From an uncultured Sunxiuqinia sp. (GTDB lineage Bacteria > Bacteroidota > Bacteroidia > Bacteroidales > Prolixibacteraceae): a DNA stretch of 64,000 nucleotides. Of the stretch, positions 25,255-34,933 are shown piece by piece (position 1 is the stretch's first letter; each line of letters begins with the position of its first letter). A program made the position numbers and the translations under genes. The DNA lies in the NCBI RefSeq assembly GCF_947495665.1, contig NZ_CANLZV010000013.1:1-64000 (forward strand), in the 5' to 3' direction. The notes under the pieces are model-generated. The model saw nothing but the letters and a program-made list of their open reading frames with translations, was not told the origin of the DNA and did not search any database.

Positions 25255-25308
25255 CAGGAAAGTGCGGTAACACTTTCCTGCGGTTAAACCTGTCATCGGT
25301 AAATGACA
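25255..25308 (+). promoter_or_regulatory. Tandem leader hairpins with identical CGGTAA loops, unit C
   Basis: Hairpin 1: arms CAGGAAAGTG (25255-25264) and CACTTTCCTG (25271-25280), a perfect 10-bp stem, loop CGGTAA. Hairpin 2: arms TGTCAT (25291-25296) and ATGACA (25303-25308), perfect 6-bp stem, loop CGGTAA again. The stems differ while the loops are the same, so the loop is likely the recognised part. They end 33 bases before the susC ATG; no T-run follows either one. Confidence 0.7.
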
Positions 25309-25341
25309 ATTTATTTAAACCTTAAAATTCATTTCAAAACT

Positions 25342-28300
25342 ATGAAAAAAAAATTAGGAATATGGGGAAACCTATCTCCATTTGTTAAATCTCAAACGGG
25401 AAGAATTATGCGGCTAACATTTCTCTTGCTACTGGTTGGGCTCTTGCAGGTATCTGCCAGTTCATACAGCCAGAATGCCAGACTAAACCTCGAATTTCAG
25501 AATGCACAAGTTCGGGAAGTGATGCAGGCTATTGAAAGCCAAAGCAAATATCGGTTTGCTTACAGCTCCGAGTTTATTGATATCAGTCAGGAAGTTGATA
25601 TTTCGCTAAGGGAGCAAACCATTGAAGAAACCTTGGAAGCCTTGTTTGACGGCTCAGGCATTAGCTATAGTATTGAAGATCGAATGATTTTGCTTTCAGC
25701 CAAGCAGTTGCAAACCAATGTACAACAAAAAGTGTCGGTTAGCGGTAAAGTTACTGATGCGGCCGGCCTGTCACTTCCGGGCGTTACTGTTGCCGTAAAG
25801 GGCACCACCAACGGTACAATTACTGACTTTGACGGGAACTACACTTTAAGTAATATTCCGGCCAATGGAACTTTGGTTTTTTCTTTTGTGGGAATGCGGA
25901 CACGTGAAATGATGGTTGGATCATCTTCAACAATTGATGTTGTCTTGGAAGAGGAAGCAATTGGAATTGAGGAAGTTGTTGCTATTGGTTATGGAACACA
26001 AAAGAAAGTTAACTTAACGGGATCTGTTAGTTCAATCGATTTCGCAAATGAGATTGAGTCTCGTCCTGTGATGAATGTCTCCAGTGCTTTAGCCGGTTTA
26101 AGTTCGGGTGTTACTGTTCGCCAAGGAGTAGGAAAACCTGGTGAAGATGGGGCATCTATCCGTATCCGGGGAATTGGTACGTTGAATAATAACAACCCAC
26201 TGATCATCATTGATGGTATGGAGGGGGTTTTGGATGCGATTAATCCTGACGACATTGCTTCTATCTCAATCTTGAAAGATGCTGCTTCTTCTGCTATTTA
26301 TGGTTCACGGGCAGCAAACGGAGTTGTGTTAGTAACCACCAAAAATGGAAACAGAGAGCGCACTACTGTAAATTATAGTGGAAACTTTTCCATGTCTTCG
26401 CCCAGCAATTTGTTGGAGTTTGTTTCTGATTATCCAACTTATATGCGCTTAATCAATGAAAGTGCCAGAAATATTGGTTCAGCCGAACATTTTTCGAACA
26501 CAACGATTGAAGCATGGGAAACAGCAAATGCAAATCCCAATGGAGTAAATGAGATTGGAGTTCCTAATTGGGTCGCTTTCCCAAACACCAATTGGGCTAC
26601 AGAAATGTATGAATCCAATCTGGTACAAGAACACAATCTTTCTGTTAACGGAGGAAACAAAAAATCTACTTACCTACTTTCTTTAGGTTATCTTGATAAC
26701 CCTGGATTGGTTGAAAATACAGGTGTAAAACGATATACTTTCCGTGTGAATCTTGAATCCGACATTACGGACTGGTTAACTGTTGGTACACGTACATACG
26801 CAGTACAACAAGACAAAGAGCTGGGGAACTATTCGGGTATGTTGAACTATATGAGACAATCGACTCCAGGGTTAGTTGGTGAGTATAATGGCAAATATGG
26901 CTATCCTGAGGCTCCCGAAGAGAGCGCTACAGCGAATAACCTTTATGGCTTTTTGAACAATAAAGAAGGAGATGATCGGGTGTCACGCTTCAATTCAACT
27001 GTTTTTAGTGAGATTGATATCATGAAGGGGCTATCTTGGAGGTTTAATGTTAACTACTCGAGAAGATTTGATGAGTATAATTCTCATACGAATGGTGCTG
27101 CTGGTGAACGAATCAAGTTTAGTGAAGATTTGATTATGGCTGAAGCAACTCCTCCTTCTCTAATGTCTACATATTATAAAACCTACGCTAACGAAAGCTA
27201 TACTTTGGAAAACTTGTTGAATTATGAAACAACGGTTGGAGAGGACCACGATATTAGCGCGTTAGCCGGATATAATGAAAACTATTTCTTTGGTTATGAT
27301 CATTATTCCACTAAAAAAGGATTGATTGATCAAAGCATCTCAACTCCAGGTTCTGCTACTGAGATGATTTCAATTGGTGGAGGTGCTGTTGATTATGCGA
27401 TTCGCTCTTGGTTTGGTCGTGTGAATTACGGATTCAAGCAAAAATACCTATTGGAAGCAAACTTCCGTTATGATGGATCCAGTCGTTTTCATGAAGATCA
27501 AAGATGGGGGATGTTCCCTTCTTTCTCTGCTGCCTGGCGGGTATCTGAAGAATCATTTATGCAGGACTTGCTTCCTGATTTTCAAAACCTAAAGTTGAGA
27601 GCTTCTTGGGGACAATTAGGAAATAACGTAACTCAACGTGGTAATGCCGTTGAAAACTATGCTTACCAAGCTGTATATGGCGATGTTGGTTATTCGTTTG
27701 GTGGAACACAAGTTGCAGGGTTGCGTCCTACAATTATTGCCAATCCATTCTTGGAGTGGGAGAGCACAACAATGACTAACATTGGGCTTGATTTTACTAC
27801 GCTTAATTCTCGCATGACCGCAGAAATGGATTTCTACAATAAGGTGACCGATGGTATCTTAACGGTGCCACCGATTTACCTGACAACAGGATTGATTGGT
27901 GCTCCTATTCGCAATACTGCAGAGGTAACCAACAAAGGTTTTGAGTTTACCTTAGGCTGGAGAGATCAAATTGGCGAAGTAAACTATTCTGTTTCTGGTA
28001 ATTTCTCTTATAATCACAACGAAGTAACGGGTTACAAAGGAAAATTGGAAGAAGGATGGCGTACTGATGAGAACGGTGATGAATATTACTATTCAAACTT
28101 AGGCGATGTTTCTTCAGGAGCAACAACACGTACTTTGGAAGATCATATTGTCGGTGAGTATTTGGTATACGATCTTTATAAAGGAAACGGAAATTACTTT
28201 AATACCGATGGAACTGTTAACCCCAATGGGGGACCCAGGGATGGAATGATTCGTACGGAAGAAGATATGAACTGGTTAAAAGCAATGGTTGAAGATGGGG

Positions 28301-28935
28301 CTCGCTTTTTCCCGAATCAGGATATTAAGAAAAACGGAATATGGTATGGTGACTACATCTATGCTGATAACAATGGAGATGGAACCTATGGAAATACGTA
28401 TGACCGCAGGTTTACTGGAACTTCTTCCATGCCAAAGTATACCTTTGGATTGAATATGAATTTCGCTTGGAAAAACTTTGACCTTGGTATGGTTTGGTCA
28501 GGAATGGCTGGCTATGAACTTTACTGGAATGAAAGTGGTTACAACCGTCCCAATATGCGTATTGGAAACCAGGTAGGAGAGATTCTGGCAAATGACCACT
28601 ACTATTTTAATGAAGATGATGTAAATGATCCTGCCAATAACATCCATGCGACCTATCCTCGTTTAAAATTGGATGAAGGAGACTCTCAAAACACAGAGGC
28701 TAGTACGGCTTGGCTATATGATGCTTCGTTCTTGAAGCTACGTAATTTGACTTTAGGCTATACACTTCCATCGAATTTGGCTCAGAAAATTCACACCCAA
28801 AGGGTAAGAGTATACTTCTCTGCTGAGAACTTATTTACCATTACTTCTTTCCCTGGTTTAGATCCGGAAATGGGAGCTAATTCAAATTACCCGATTATGA
28901 AACAAATTTCTTTCGGTACTAACATTTCATTTTAA
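25342..28935 (+). CDS. SusC/RagA TonB-dependent receptor with STN domain (unit C)
   Basis: A 1197-residue outer-membrane transporter. Start at 25342 (MKKKLGIWGNL) is preferred to 25303, which falls inside the second leader hairpin. Signal peptide to SYSQ (~45), STN domain (~48-118; REVMQAIESQSKYRFAYSSEF), regulatory domain (~133-215), plug (~220-335; IRGIGTLNNNNPLIIIDGMEG, LKDAASSAIYGSRAANGVVLVTTKNG) and barrel ending in FGTNISF. Followed 12 bp later by susD. By context it imports the oligosaccharides made from the uronic-acid-containing glycan attacked by the enzymes at 31-39 kb. Confidence 0.95.
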   Translation: MKKKLGIWGNLSPFVKSQTGRIMRLTFLLLLVGLLQVSASSYSQNARLNLEFQNAQVREVMQAIESQSKYRFAYSSEFIDISQEVDISLREQTIEETLEALFDGSGISYSIEDRMILLSAKQLQTNVQQKVSVSGKVTDAAGLSLPGVTVAVKGTTNGTITDFDGNYTLSNIPANGTLVFSFVGMRTREMMVGSSSTIDVVLEEEAIGIEEVVAIGYGTQKKVNLTGSVSSIDFANEIESRPVMNVSSALAGLSSGVTVRQGVGKPGEDGASIRIRGIGTLNNNNPLIIIDGMEGVLDAINPDDIASISILKDAASSAIYGSRAANGVVLVTTKNGNRERTTVNYSGNFSMSSPSNLLEFVSDYPTYMRLINESARNIGSAEHFSNTTIEAWETANANPNGVNEIGVPNWVAFPNTNWATEMYESNLVQEHNLSVNGGNKKSTYLLSLGYLDNPGLVENTGVKRYTFRVNLESDITDWLTVGTRTYAVQQDKELGNYSGMLNYMRQSTPGLVGEYNGKYGYPEAPEESATANNLYGFLNNKEGDDRVSRFNSTVFSEIDIMKGLSWRFNVNYSRRFDEYNSHTNGAAGERIKFSEDLIMAEATPPSLMSTYYKTYANESYTLENLLNYETTVGEDHDISALAGYNENYFFGYDHYSTKKGLIDQSISTPGSATEMISIGGGAVDYAIRSWFGRVNYGFKQKYLLEANFRYDGSSRFHEDQRWGMFPSFSAAWRVSEESFMQDLLPDFQNLKLRASWGQLGNNVTQRGNAVENYAYQAVYGDVGYSFGGTQVAGLRPTIIANPFLEWESTTMTNIGLDFTTLNSRMTAEMDFYNKVTDGILTVPPIYLTTGLIGAPIRNTAEVTNKGFEFTLGWRDQIGEVNYSVSGNFSYNHNEVTGYKGKLEEGWRTDENGDEYYYSNLGDVSSGATTRTLEDHIVGEYLVYDLYKGNGNYFNTDGTVNPNGGPRDGMIRTEEDMNWLKAMVEDGARFFPNQDIKKNGIWYGDYIYADNNGDGTYGNTYDRRFTGTSSMPKYTFGLNMNFAWKNFDLGMVWSGMAGYELYWNESGYNRPNMRIGNQVGEILANDHYYFNEDDVNDPANNIHATYPRLKLDEGDSQNTEASTAWLYDASFLKLRNLTLGYTLPSNLAQKIHTQRVRVYFSAENLFTITSFPGLDPEMGANSNYPIMKQISFGTNISF

Positions 28936-28947
28936 TTTGATTGAGAT

Positions 28948-30723
28948 ATGAAAAAGTTAAAATATATTCTATTCTTGGTAGCATCACTTGTATTTTTTCA
29001 AGGATGCATGAATGATCTTTTAGATACAACACCTTATGACTCGATTGGATCGGGAAATATGTGGGATAGCGAAAACTTGGTTGATTTGGGAGTCAATGGA
29101 GTGTATAATACGCTAAGGTATCCTTTTGTTGGAAAAGAACGCTGGATGCTTGATCAGGATGGCTTTGTTGGCATGGATCGAAATCGGACTTCTTGGCTGT
29201 TAGGATCTTCAACTTTTAAGAGTGGCGTTATCACAGCTGGTGACGGTTTATTCACGAAATACTGGCAACAACATTATGAAGGAATTCATCGGTCAAATGA
29301 TGCCTTAGCTAACTTGACAGCAGGAGTCCCTGTTTCTGATGAAAAAGTAGCTCGTTTGATTGCCGAGGTGAAGTTTTTGAGAGCCTATTTCTACTTTAAC
29401 CTAAATCAGGTGTTTAAAGGTGTCCCAATCTATTTGGAACCAGTCCCTGCTGAAGAGATTAATCGTCCTCGCGACACTGAGGCTGCAGTATGGCAATTAA
29501 TCATTGATGACCTGACTGATTGTGTCAATGAAGCCAATTTACCTGCCATGTATTCAAGTGGTGATGCTGAATTTGGTCGGGCTACTAAAGCTGCCGCTTA
29601 TGCATTACGCGGGAAAGCATATTTGTACATGAAAGATTACTCAAAGGCAGAAAGTGATTTTAGAAAAGTTGGTGAATTAGGACCTCAGCTTTACCAAGGC
29701 GATTATAAAGCCCTGTTTAGCACAGCAAACGAGCGGAATCCGGAGATGATCTTTTCAGTGCAAAACATTGCGCTATCTGGTTTAGGAAGTAAAACTCAAA
29801 AGCATATTGGAACTCGTATCGCTTTTGGTTCTAACTGGAACAATTATTTGCCTCATCCTGATTTTATCGAGTCGTTTGAAAATATTGACGGATCTCCTTT
29901 TAATTGGGATGATTACCTGCCTGGTTACTCAACGATGACTCCACAGGAGCGCGTTGTTTTCTTTCTGCGTGATGGCATGACAGCTGAGCAAATTGCCAGC
30001 TTCGAGGAAAAAGGAGCAGATATGAGTCAATATCTTGCTGAAGGAAATGAAGCACGTATTAAAGCTGCTTATGATAATCGTGACCCTCGACTGCAAGCGA
30101 CAATCATCACTCCGTATTCTTCCTTTAATGGAGCTGCCGGAACTGATGAATATACTTACACATTGCGTTGGCCATACGTTGGCTATGATCGAGCAGAACC
30201 GTTTGATATCAGAACAGATACGAATAACAAGTTCTATTATTTATGGCGCAAGTGGGTATACGAAGGAACTAGCATTGAAAACCGGGAATATGGGCCAACT
30301 GACATGCCTCTAATTCGTTATGCGGATGTTTTATTGATGCTAGCAGAAGCAATCAACGAACAAGGATTCGATCCTGAGGTGGTAACAATTGTTAACCAAG
30401 TTCGTGAAAGAGCTGGTGTTGCTCCTTTGCAAACATCGGATGCAAGCCAGCCAACTTATGTGAGTAATCAAGACGATATGCGTGTTCGCATTCAGAATGA
30501 ACGTCGGTGGGAGTTACCATTGGAAGGAATTAACCTCTTTGACGAGATGCGATGGAAAACATGGAAAGACGTGAAGTTCTATGATGGTAATGGTGCAAAG
30601 GAAATATATGGGACACAATCATACCCTTTCTCATGGAGAGGCGATTATGTATACACTTGGGCAATCCCAAGAACTGAGACTGAACGTAATACCGAACTTC
30701 AGCAAAATCCTGGTTGGGAATAA
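28948..30723 (+). CDS. SusD/RagB glycan-binding lipoprotein (unit C)
   Basis: A 591-residue lipoprotein with signal MKKLKYILFLVASLVFFQGC (lipobox FQGC). SusD features include AEVKFLRAYFYFNLNQVFKG, FGRATKAAAYALRGKAYLYMKDYSKAE, PLIRYADVLLMLAEAINEQG, VNQVRERAG and QNERRWELPLEGINLFDEMRW, ending in QQNPGWE. It is about 60-100 residues longer than the other two SusDs here. Partner of the SusC at 25342. Confidence 0.95.
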   Translation: MKKLKYILFLVASLVFFQGCMNDLLDTTPYDSIGSGNMWDSENLVDLGVNGVYNTLRYPFVGKERWMLDQDGFVGMDRNRTSWLLGSSTFKSGVITAGDGLFTKYWQQHYEGIHRSNDALANLTAGVPVSDEKVARLIAEVKFLRAYFYFNLNQVFKGVPIYLEPVPAEEINRPRDTEAAVWQLIIDDLTDCVNEANLPAMYSSGDAEFGRATKAAAYALRGKAYLYMKDYSKAESDFRKVGELGPQLYQGDYKALFSTANERNPEMIFSVQNIALSGLGSKTQKHIGTRIAFGSNWNNYLPHPDFIESFENIDGSPFNWDDYLPGYSTMTPQERVVFFLRDGMTAEQIASFEEKGADMSQYLAEGNEARIKAAYDNRDPRLQATIITPYSSFNGAAGTDEYTYTLRWPYVGYDRAEPFDIRTDTNNKFYYLWRKWVYEGTSIENREYGPTDMPLIRYADVLLMLAEAINEQGFDPEVVTIVNQVRERAGVAPLQTSDASQPTYVSNQDDMRVRIQNERRWELPLEGINLFDEMRWKTWKDVKFYDGNGAKEIYGTQSYPFSWRGDYVYTWAIPRTETERNTELQQNPGWE

Positions 30724-30756
30724 GACAAGAATAGGTTAATCTGTAGTTATATAAAT

Positions 30757-30807
30757 AGCTGCTTCGGAATAGTATTTAAACGTACTATTTTGAGGCAGCT
30801 TTTTTTG
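30757..30807 (+). terminator. Intrinsic terminator after susD (unit C)
   Basis: An 18-bp stem (arms 30757-30774 and 30783-30800, three G-T pairs) with an 8-base loop and a T-run at 30800-30806. It separates susCD from the enzyme genes. Confidence 0.88.
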
Positions 30808-31284
30808 TCCAGGATTTTCCCAGAGGAGAAATAACTTTCACCAATCAGCTTCTGTAGTGTCGTTAGTAATAACAAAGCTGCAAAGTCTGAATGCTAATGA
30901 GCTCGTTTATTCGAATGATTTTGGATAGCCGGGTTGAGATACTTTGTTGTTTGAGTGTAGTGGAAACCGGAGAGTTATTACTGATAAAAACAAGATATAC
31001 CGTTTGATGGAGCATAAGTACTCTGGAAGCCTGTGTAAGGAGTAGTAAGATGAATTGGACTGTTGGCGGAAAGAATCTTAGGTGCATGAAACAGAATTGT
31101 ATTGATATCAATCATCTGAGTAGTTTTAATTATACGATTTCGTCTAAAAAACACACTGGCTGTGCAATCGATTTCACTTCTTTTAATTATCTTCGAACAG
31201 TCAAGAAAAAGTAAATAATTGATTATGATTTTAGGGGAGCTATCCATGCTCTTTTGCTTGTTTGAACGACTAAACACAATACCA
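30808..31284 (+). promoter_or_regulatory. Intergenic region upstream of the GH20 gene
   Basis: 477 bases without a convincing gene on either strand; reading frames present lack family resemblance. It should hold the promoter of the enzyme operon. The best -7 candidate, TATCTTCG (31190-31197), has one mismatch to TAnnTTTG and I see no matching -33 box. Confidence 0.3.
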
Positions 31285-32850
31285 ATGAAAAACCTACTTC
31301 TTAGTTTGCTTTTATCAATTGTCATTCAGCCTCTTTGGGCCCAAATAAATGCAAGTGTAATTCCTGCACCTACTTCATCAACTGTAGGGGAAGGCCAGTT
31401 TAAATTGCATGCGGGCTTACGTATTCTGAGTTCAACGGATTTCGCCGATGAAATCTACTTCTTACAAAAAGAACTCCTTCGGTACCACAAGCTTTCGAGC
31501 ACAATCGTTGAGAATAATCGAGAAGCGGAAATTGTTCTGGAAAAAACGAAATTGAATAATGATCAGTTGTATAAATTGGACGTTACTCCAGAACAGATAA
31601 CGATACAGGCAGAAACAAAAGAAGGTGCTTTCTATGGCATAATCTCATTGCTGCAGTTGGCAAATAGTAGTCAAAGTAGCTCAATTGCTTGTGTAACTAT
31701 TTCTGACAATCCGACTTACGATTGGCGCGGTGTTATGTTGGATGAATCCCGACACTTTTTTGGAAAAGAAAAGGTCAAATCCTTGCTCGATTGGATGGCT
31801 TACTACAAGCTAAACCGCTTTCACTGGCACTTGACAGATGAGCCCGGTTGGCGTTTGGAAATTCTCAACTATCCGAAACTAGGAGAAGTTGGTGGAATAG
31901 GTAATCATTCAGACAAAGAAGCAGCTTGCCAATACTATTCGCAGGAAGAGATTAAAGAGATTGTTGCTTATGCCTCCGAACGCCACATTGTGATCATTCC
32001 GGAAATTGATATGCCCGGACATGCCACTGCAGCCAACAGGGCTTACCCGGAATTTAGTGGTGGCGGCTCCGAAAAATACCCCGAGTTTACATTTCATCCG
32101 GCCAAAGAAGGCACATACCAATACTTAACCAATATTTTGCGCGAGGTCGATGCACTTTTCCCATCGCAAATGATTCATGTTGGTGGAGATGAAGTAAGTT
32201 TTGGAAATCATCAGTGGAAAACTGACGCTGCCGTTCAGCAATTGATGAAGACTGGAAAACTAGCTGATTTGAAGGCCGTTGAAGACTTATTTATGCGTCG
32301 AATGTCTGATTCTATTTTAAATATGAATAACCAGGTATTGGTTTGGGATGAGATGGCCAATGCTGGATTGCCTAAGGATAACAGCATTATTTTCTGGTGG
32401 CGGCACGACCAACCCAAGCAATTGGAATTGGGCTTGAAAAACGGACATAAAACAGTTATCTGTCCTCGTCTTCCGCTGTATTTCGATTTTGTACAACACC
32501 CTGATCATAAAGTAGGACGACGCTGGGCTGGAGGCTTTAACCAGTTGGAAAGTGTTTATAGCTTTTCGATTGACCAGCTTCCGGTTGCAGCAAAAGATCA
32601 GGATTTAGTGCTTGGCTTTCAAGCTAACCTTTGGACCGAAACGGTGGATTCGGTTGAGCGGTTTGATTTCTTGCTGTTTCCACGTTTGGCAGCAATGGCC
32701 GAATCGGTATGGTCCGATAAAGGTCAGAAAGACTATGCTGATTTTCTGGAACGTTTGAAGCCGCACCTCAAACATTACAAAGAAGCTGGATTATATTATT
32801 TCAATCCGTTTGACATTAATGAACATCCAGAACCTCTGATGAAAAAATAA
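31285..32850 (+). CDS. GH20 beta-N-acetylhexosaminidase
   Basis: A 521-residue exported enzyme. Start at 31285 is chosen because MKNLLLSLLLSIVIQPLWAQ is a signal peptide; an earlier frame opening at 31219 is not needed. N-terminal GH20b domain (~25-140), then the catalytic barrel with YDWRGVMLDESRHFFG, RFHWHLTDEPGWRLEI and IHVGGDEVSF, where Asp302-Glu303 are the catalytic pair acting with the substrate N-acetyl group. It removes terminal GlcNAc or GalNAc. First of five enzyme genes in a row. Confidence 0.94.
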   Translation: MKNLLLSLLLSIVIQPLWAQINASVIPAPTSSTVGEGQFKLHAGLRILSSTDFADEIYFLQKELLRYHKLSSTIVENNREAEIVLEKTKLNNDQLYKLDVTPEQITIQAETKEGAFYGIISLLQLANSSQSSSIACVTISDNPTYDWRGVMLDESRHFFGKEKVKSLLDWMAYYKLNRFHWHLTDEPGWRLEILNYPKLGEVGGIGNHSDKEAACQYYSQEEIKEIVAYASERHIVIIPEIDMPGHATAANRAYPEFSGGGSEKYPEFTFHPAKEGTYQYLTNILREVDALFPSQMIHVGGDEVSFGNHQWKTDAAVQQLMKTGKLADLKAVEDLFMRRMSDSILNMNNQVLVWDEMANAGLPKDNSIIFWWRHDQPKQLELGLKNGHKTVICPRLPLYFDFVQHPDHKVGRRWAGGFNQLESVYSFSIDQLPVAAKDQDLVLGFQANLWTETVDSVERFDFLLFPRLAAMAESVWSDKGQKDYADFLERLKPHLKHYKEAGLYYFNPFDINEHPEPLMKK

Positions 32851-32940
32851 TATTTTTAACAATACTCTTAATATTCATGATGTGAGAATTATAAGTGATT
32901 CTACTTTGTTTCTTATATTTTGGTTTTAATTCATTAACTG

Positions 32941-34875
32941 ATGAGATATACTACAACTACCTTACTACTTTGCTTGCTTCTAACTGTCTTTTCAGCCAGC
33001 GCATGGGAGCAGAAAGATTTATTACAAAAAGAAGCTGGCGTGAGCCAACTAAAACAAAGCATACTCCCTGCTAAAAAGTGGGTCACTTATCCTGATTATG
33101 CTGACCGTGCCGGATGGGACAAGCTAACCACCGGATTGAAAGAAGAGTTGATTCGCAAAGGTGAGACTTACCTGGCTTATGAATGGAATGTCGTTCCGGC
33201 CACAGCTTATCTCGAATTTGAGAGAAGTGGAAACCGGGATATCATGCAAAAACCCTTTGGCGAAAACAACAATGCCTTGGCAGCTCTTTTCCTGGCTGAG
33301 CTGGCTGAAGGAGAAGGGCGTTTTGTTGATCAGATTGTCAATGGAGTTTGGCTTTCTTGTGAAATGACATCCTGGGCACTTTCTGCCCATTTCTATGGTG
33401 CTCAGTCGATCAAAACATCGCTTCCTGCCTATAAAGAAGAGGTGATTGATCTGACCGCTGGCGATGTTGCCTCAATGTTGGCTTGGGTTCATTATTTCTT
33501 AAAAGATGAATTGGATAAAGTAAATCCGTTGGTTGATCAGCGTTTGGTTGACAACTTGCGTGAGCGCATTATGGTTCCCTACATGGAGCGTGATAACTAT
33601 TGGTGGCAAGCGTTTCATGCCACTCCAAAAACAATGGTAAATAATTGGAATCCATGGTGTAATTCAAATGTGCTGGCTACTTTTTTGCTGATTGAAGATG
33701 ATCAACAGAAACTAGCTGAAGCCGTTCACCGAACCATGGTTTCTGTCGATAAATTCATCAACTATGTCAATGCCGACGGTGCTTGCGAAGAAGGCCCTTC
33801 CTACTGGGGACATGCTGCCGGCAAACTATTTGACTACCTTGACTTGCTGACTACAGCAACCGGAGGAGAGGTAACACTTTTTGATGAGCCTGAAATCCGC
33901 AATATGGGCGAGTACATTGCAAAATCCTACATCGGCAATGGCTGGGTAGTCAACTTTGCAGATGCATCAGCCAAAGGTGGAGGTCCTATGGGAACCATTT
34001 TTCGCTATGGGCAAGCCGTCGACAGCGATTTGCTGAAACAGTTTGCTGCTTACCTCTATCAAAGGGAAAACAATCCTTCCCGTCTATCACACGGGCGAGA
34101 TGTTTTTCGCACCTTGGAGAATTTAACCATCTTCCAAGACTTGAAAGCAACAACAGCCTCACTAGATACTGAAGCTTCAGTGTGGTATCCACAAACGGAG
34201 TTTTGCTACATGCGCCAAAGTAACGGATTCTTTTTTGCTGGAAAAGGCGGTTTCAATAATGAAAGCCACAACCACAACGATGCGGGAACATTCATTTTGT
34301 ACTACAACAACGAGCCCGTGCTGGTTGATGCAGGAGTTGGAACATACACCCGCCAAACGTTTAGCAGCGAGCGGTACTCCATTTGGACCATGCAAAGTAA
34401 CTACCACAACTTGCCAGTGGTCAATGGTGTTCCGCAAAAGTATGGAAGTAAGTATAAAGCAAGCTCGGTTAAGTTTAATGCAGGGAAACGACAATTCTCA
34501 GCCAATCTGGAACAAGCTTATCCGGAAGAAGCTGCCGTAAAAAGCTGGAATCGGGCTTATTCTTTCAAAGGCAAAGAGCGCTTTTCAATAACTGATCGTT
34601 TTGAATTGAAAGAAGCTAAAGATTATAACCAAGTCAATTTTTTGACACGTGAAAAACCTCAGATTGATGAGTCGGGCCTTGTCCTGATTCATGCAAAAGG
34701 AGGAGACGTAAGTTTGAAATATGATGCAGCAGGCTTTAAGCCTACTATTGAACGGATCTCGTTGGACGATCCAAGATTGTCGAAAGTATGGGGCGATTGC
34801 CTTTATCGATTAACTTTTACGGCAACAAAACTTCGCTCAAAAGGAACTTACTCTTTTGTTGTTCAACCTGAATAA
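32941..34875 (+). CDS. Heparinase II/III-family polysaccharide lyase
   Basis: A 644-residue exported protein with signal peptide (~1-21, cleavage near ASA). Residues ~60-370 form an alpha/alpha-toroid (NNALAALFLAELAEGEG, MTSWALSAHFYG, NNWNPWCNSNVLATFL), and ~400-640 the heparinase II/III-like beta-sandwich with GFFFAGKGGFNNESHNHNDAG, whose His/Asn-rich stretch is typical of the family's metal or active site. Expected reaction: beta-elimination of a uronic-acid-containing polysaccharide giving unsaturated ends, which the GH88 enzyme downstream can remove. The exact PL family (PL12, PL15, PL33 or another) is not settled. Confidence 0.88.
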   Translation: MRYTTTTLLLCLLLTVFSASAWEQKDLLQKEAGVSQLKQSILPAKKWVTYPDYADRAGWDKLTTGLKEELIRKGETYLAYEWNVVPATAYLEFERSGNRDIMQKPFGENNNALAALFLAELAEGEGRFVDQIVNGVWLSCEMTSWALSAHFYGAQSIKTSLPAYKEEVIDLTAGDVASMLAWVHYFLKDELDKVNPLVDQRLVDNLRERIMVPYMERDNYWWQAFHATPKTMVNNWNPWCNSNVLATFLLIEDDQQKLAEAVHRTMVSVDKFINYVNADGACEEGPSYWGHAAGKLFDYLDLLTTATGGEVTLFDEPEIRNMGEYIAKSYIGNGWVVNFADASAKGGGPMGTIFRYGQAVDSDLLKQFAAYLYQRENNPSRLSHGRDVFRTLENLTIFQDLKATTASLDTEASVWYPQTEFCYMRQSNGFFFAGKGGFNNESHNHNDAGTFILYYNNEPVLVDAGVGTYTRQTFSSERYSIWTMQSNYHNLPVVNGVPQKYGSKYKASSVKFNAGKRQFSANLEQAYPEEAAVKSWNRAYSFKGKERFSITDRFELKEAKDYNQVNFLTREKPQIDESGLVLIHAKGGDVSLKYDAAGFKPTIERISLDDPRLSKVWGDCLYRLTFTATKLRSKGTYSFVVQPE

Positions 34876-34933
34876 GCTTGTTGAAAAGATCAAAAATGTC
34901 TGAATATCTATATATCATACAAAAAATAAACGA

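Noticed and set aside
25303-25341. Earlier in-frame start for the unit C SusC
   Set aside because: It lies within the second CGGTAA hairpin and adds residues unlike a signal peptide.
30863-31325. Overlapping minus-strand frames upstream of the GH20 gene
   Set aside because: No family resemblance, no start signals, odd composition, and they overlap the probable promoter region and the GH20 signal peptide.
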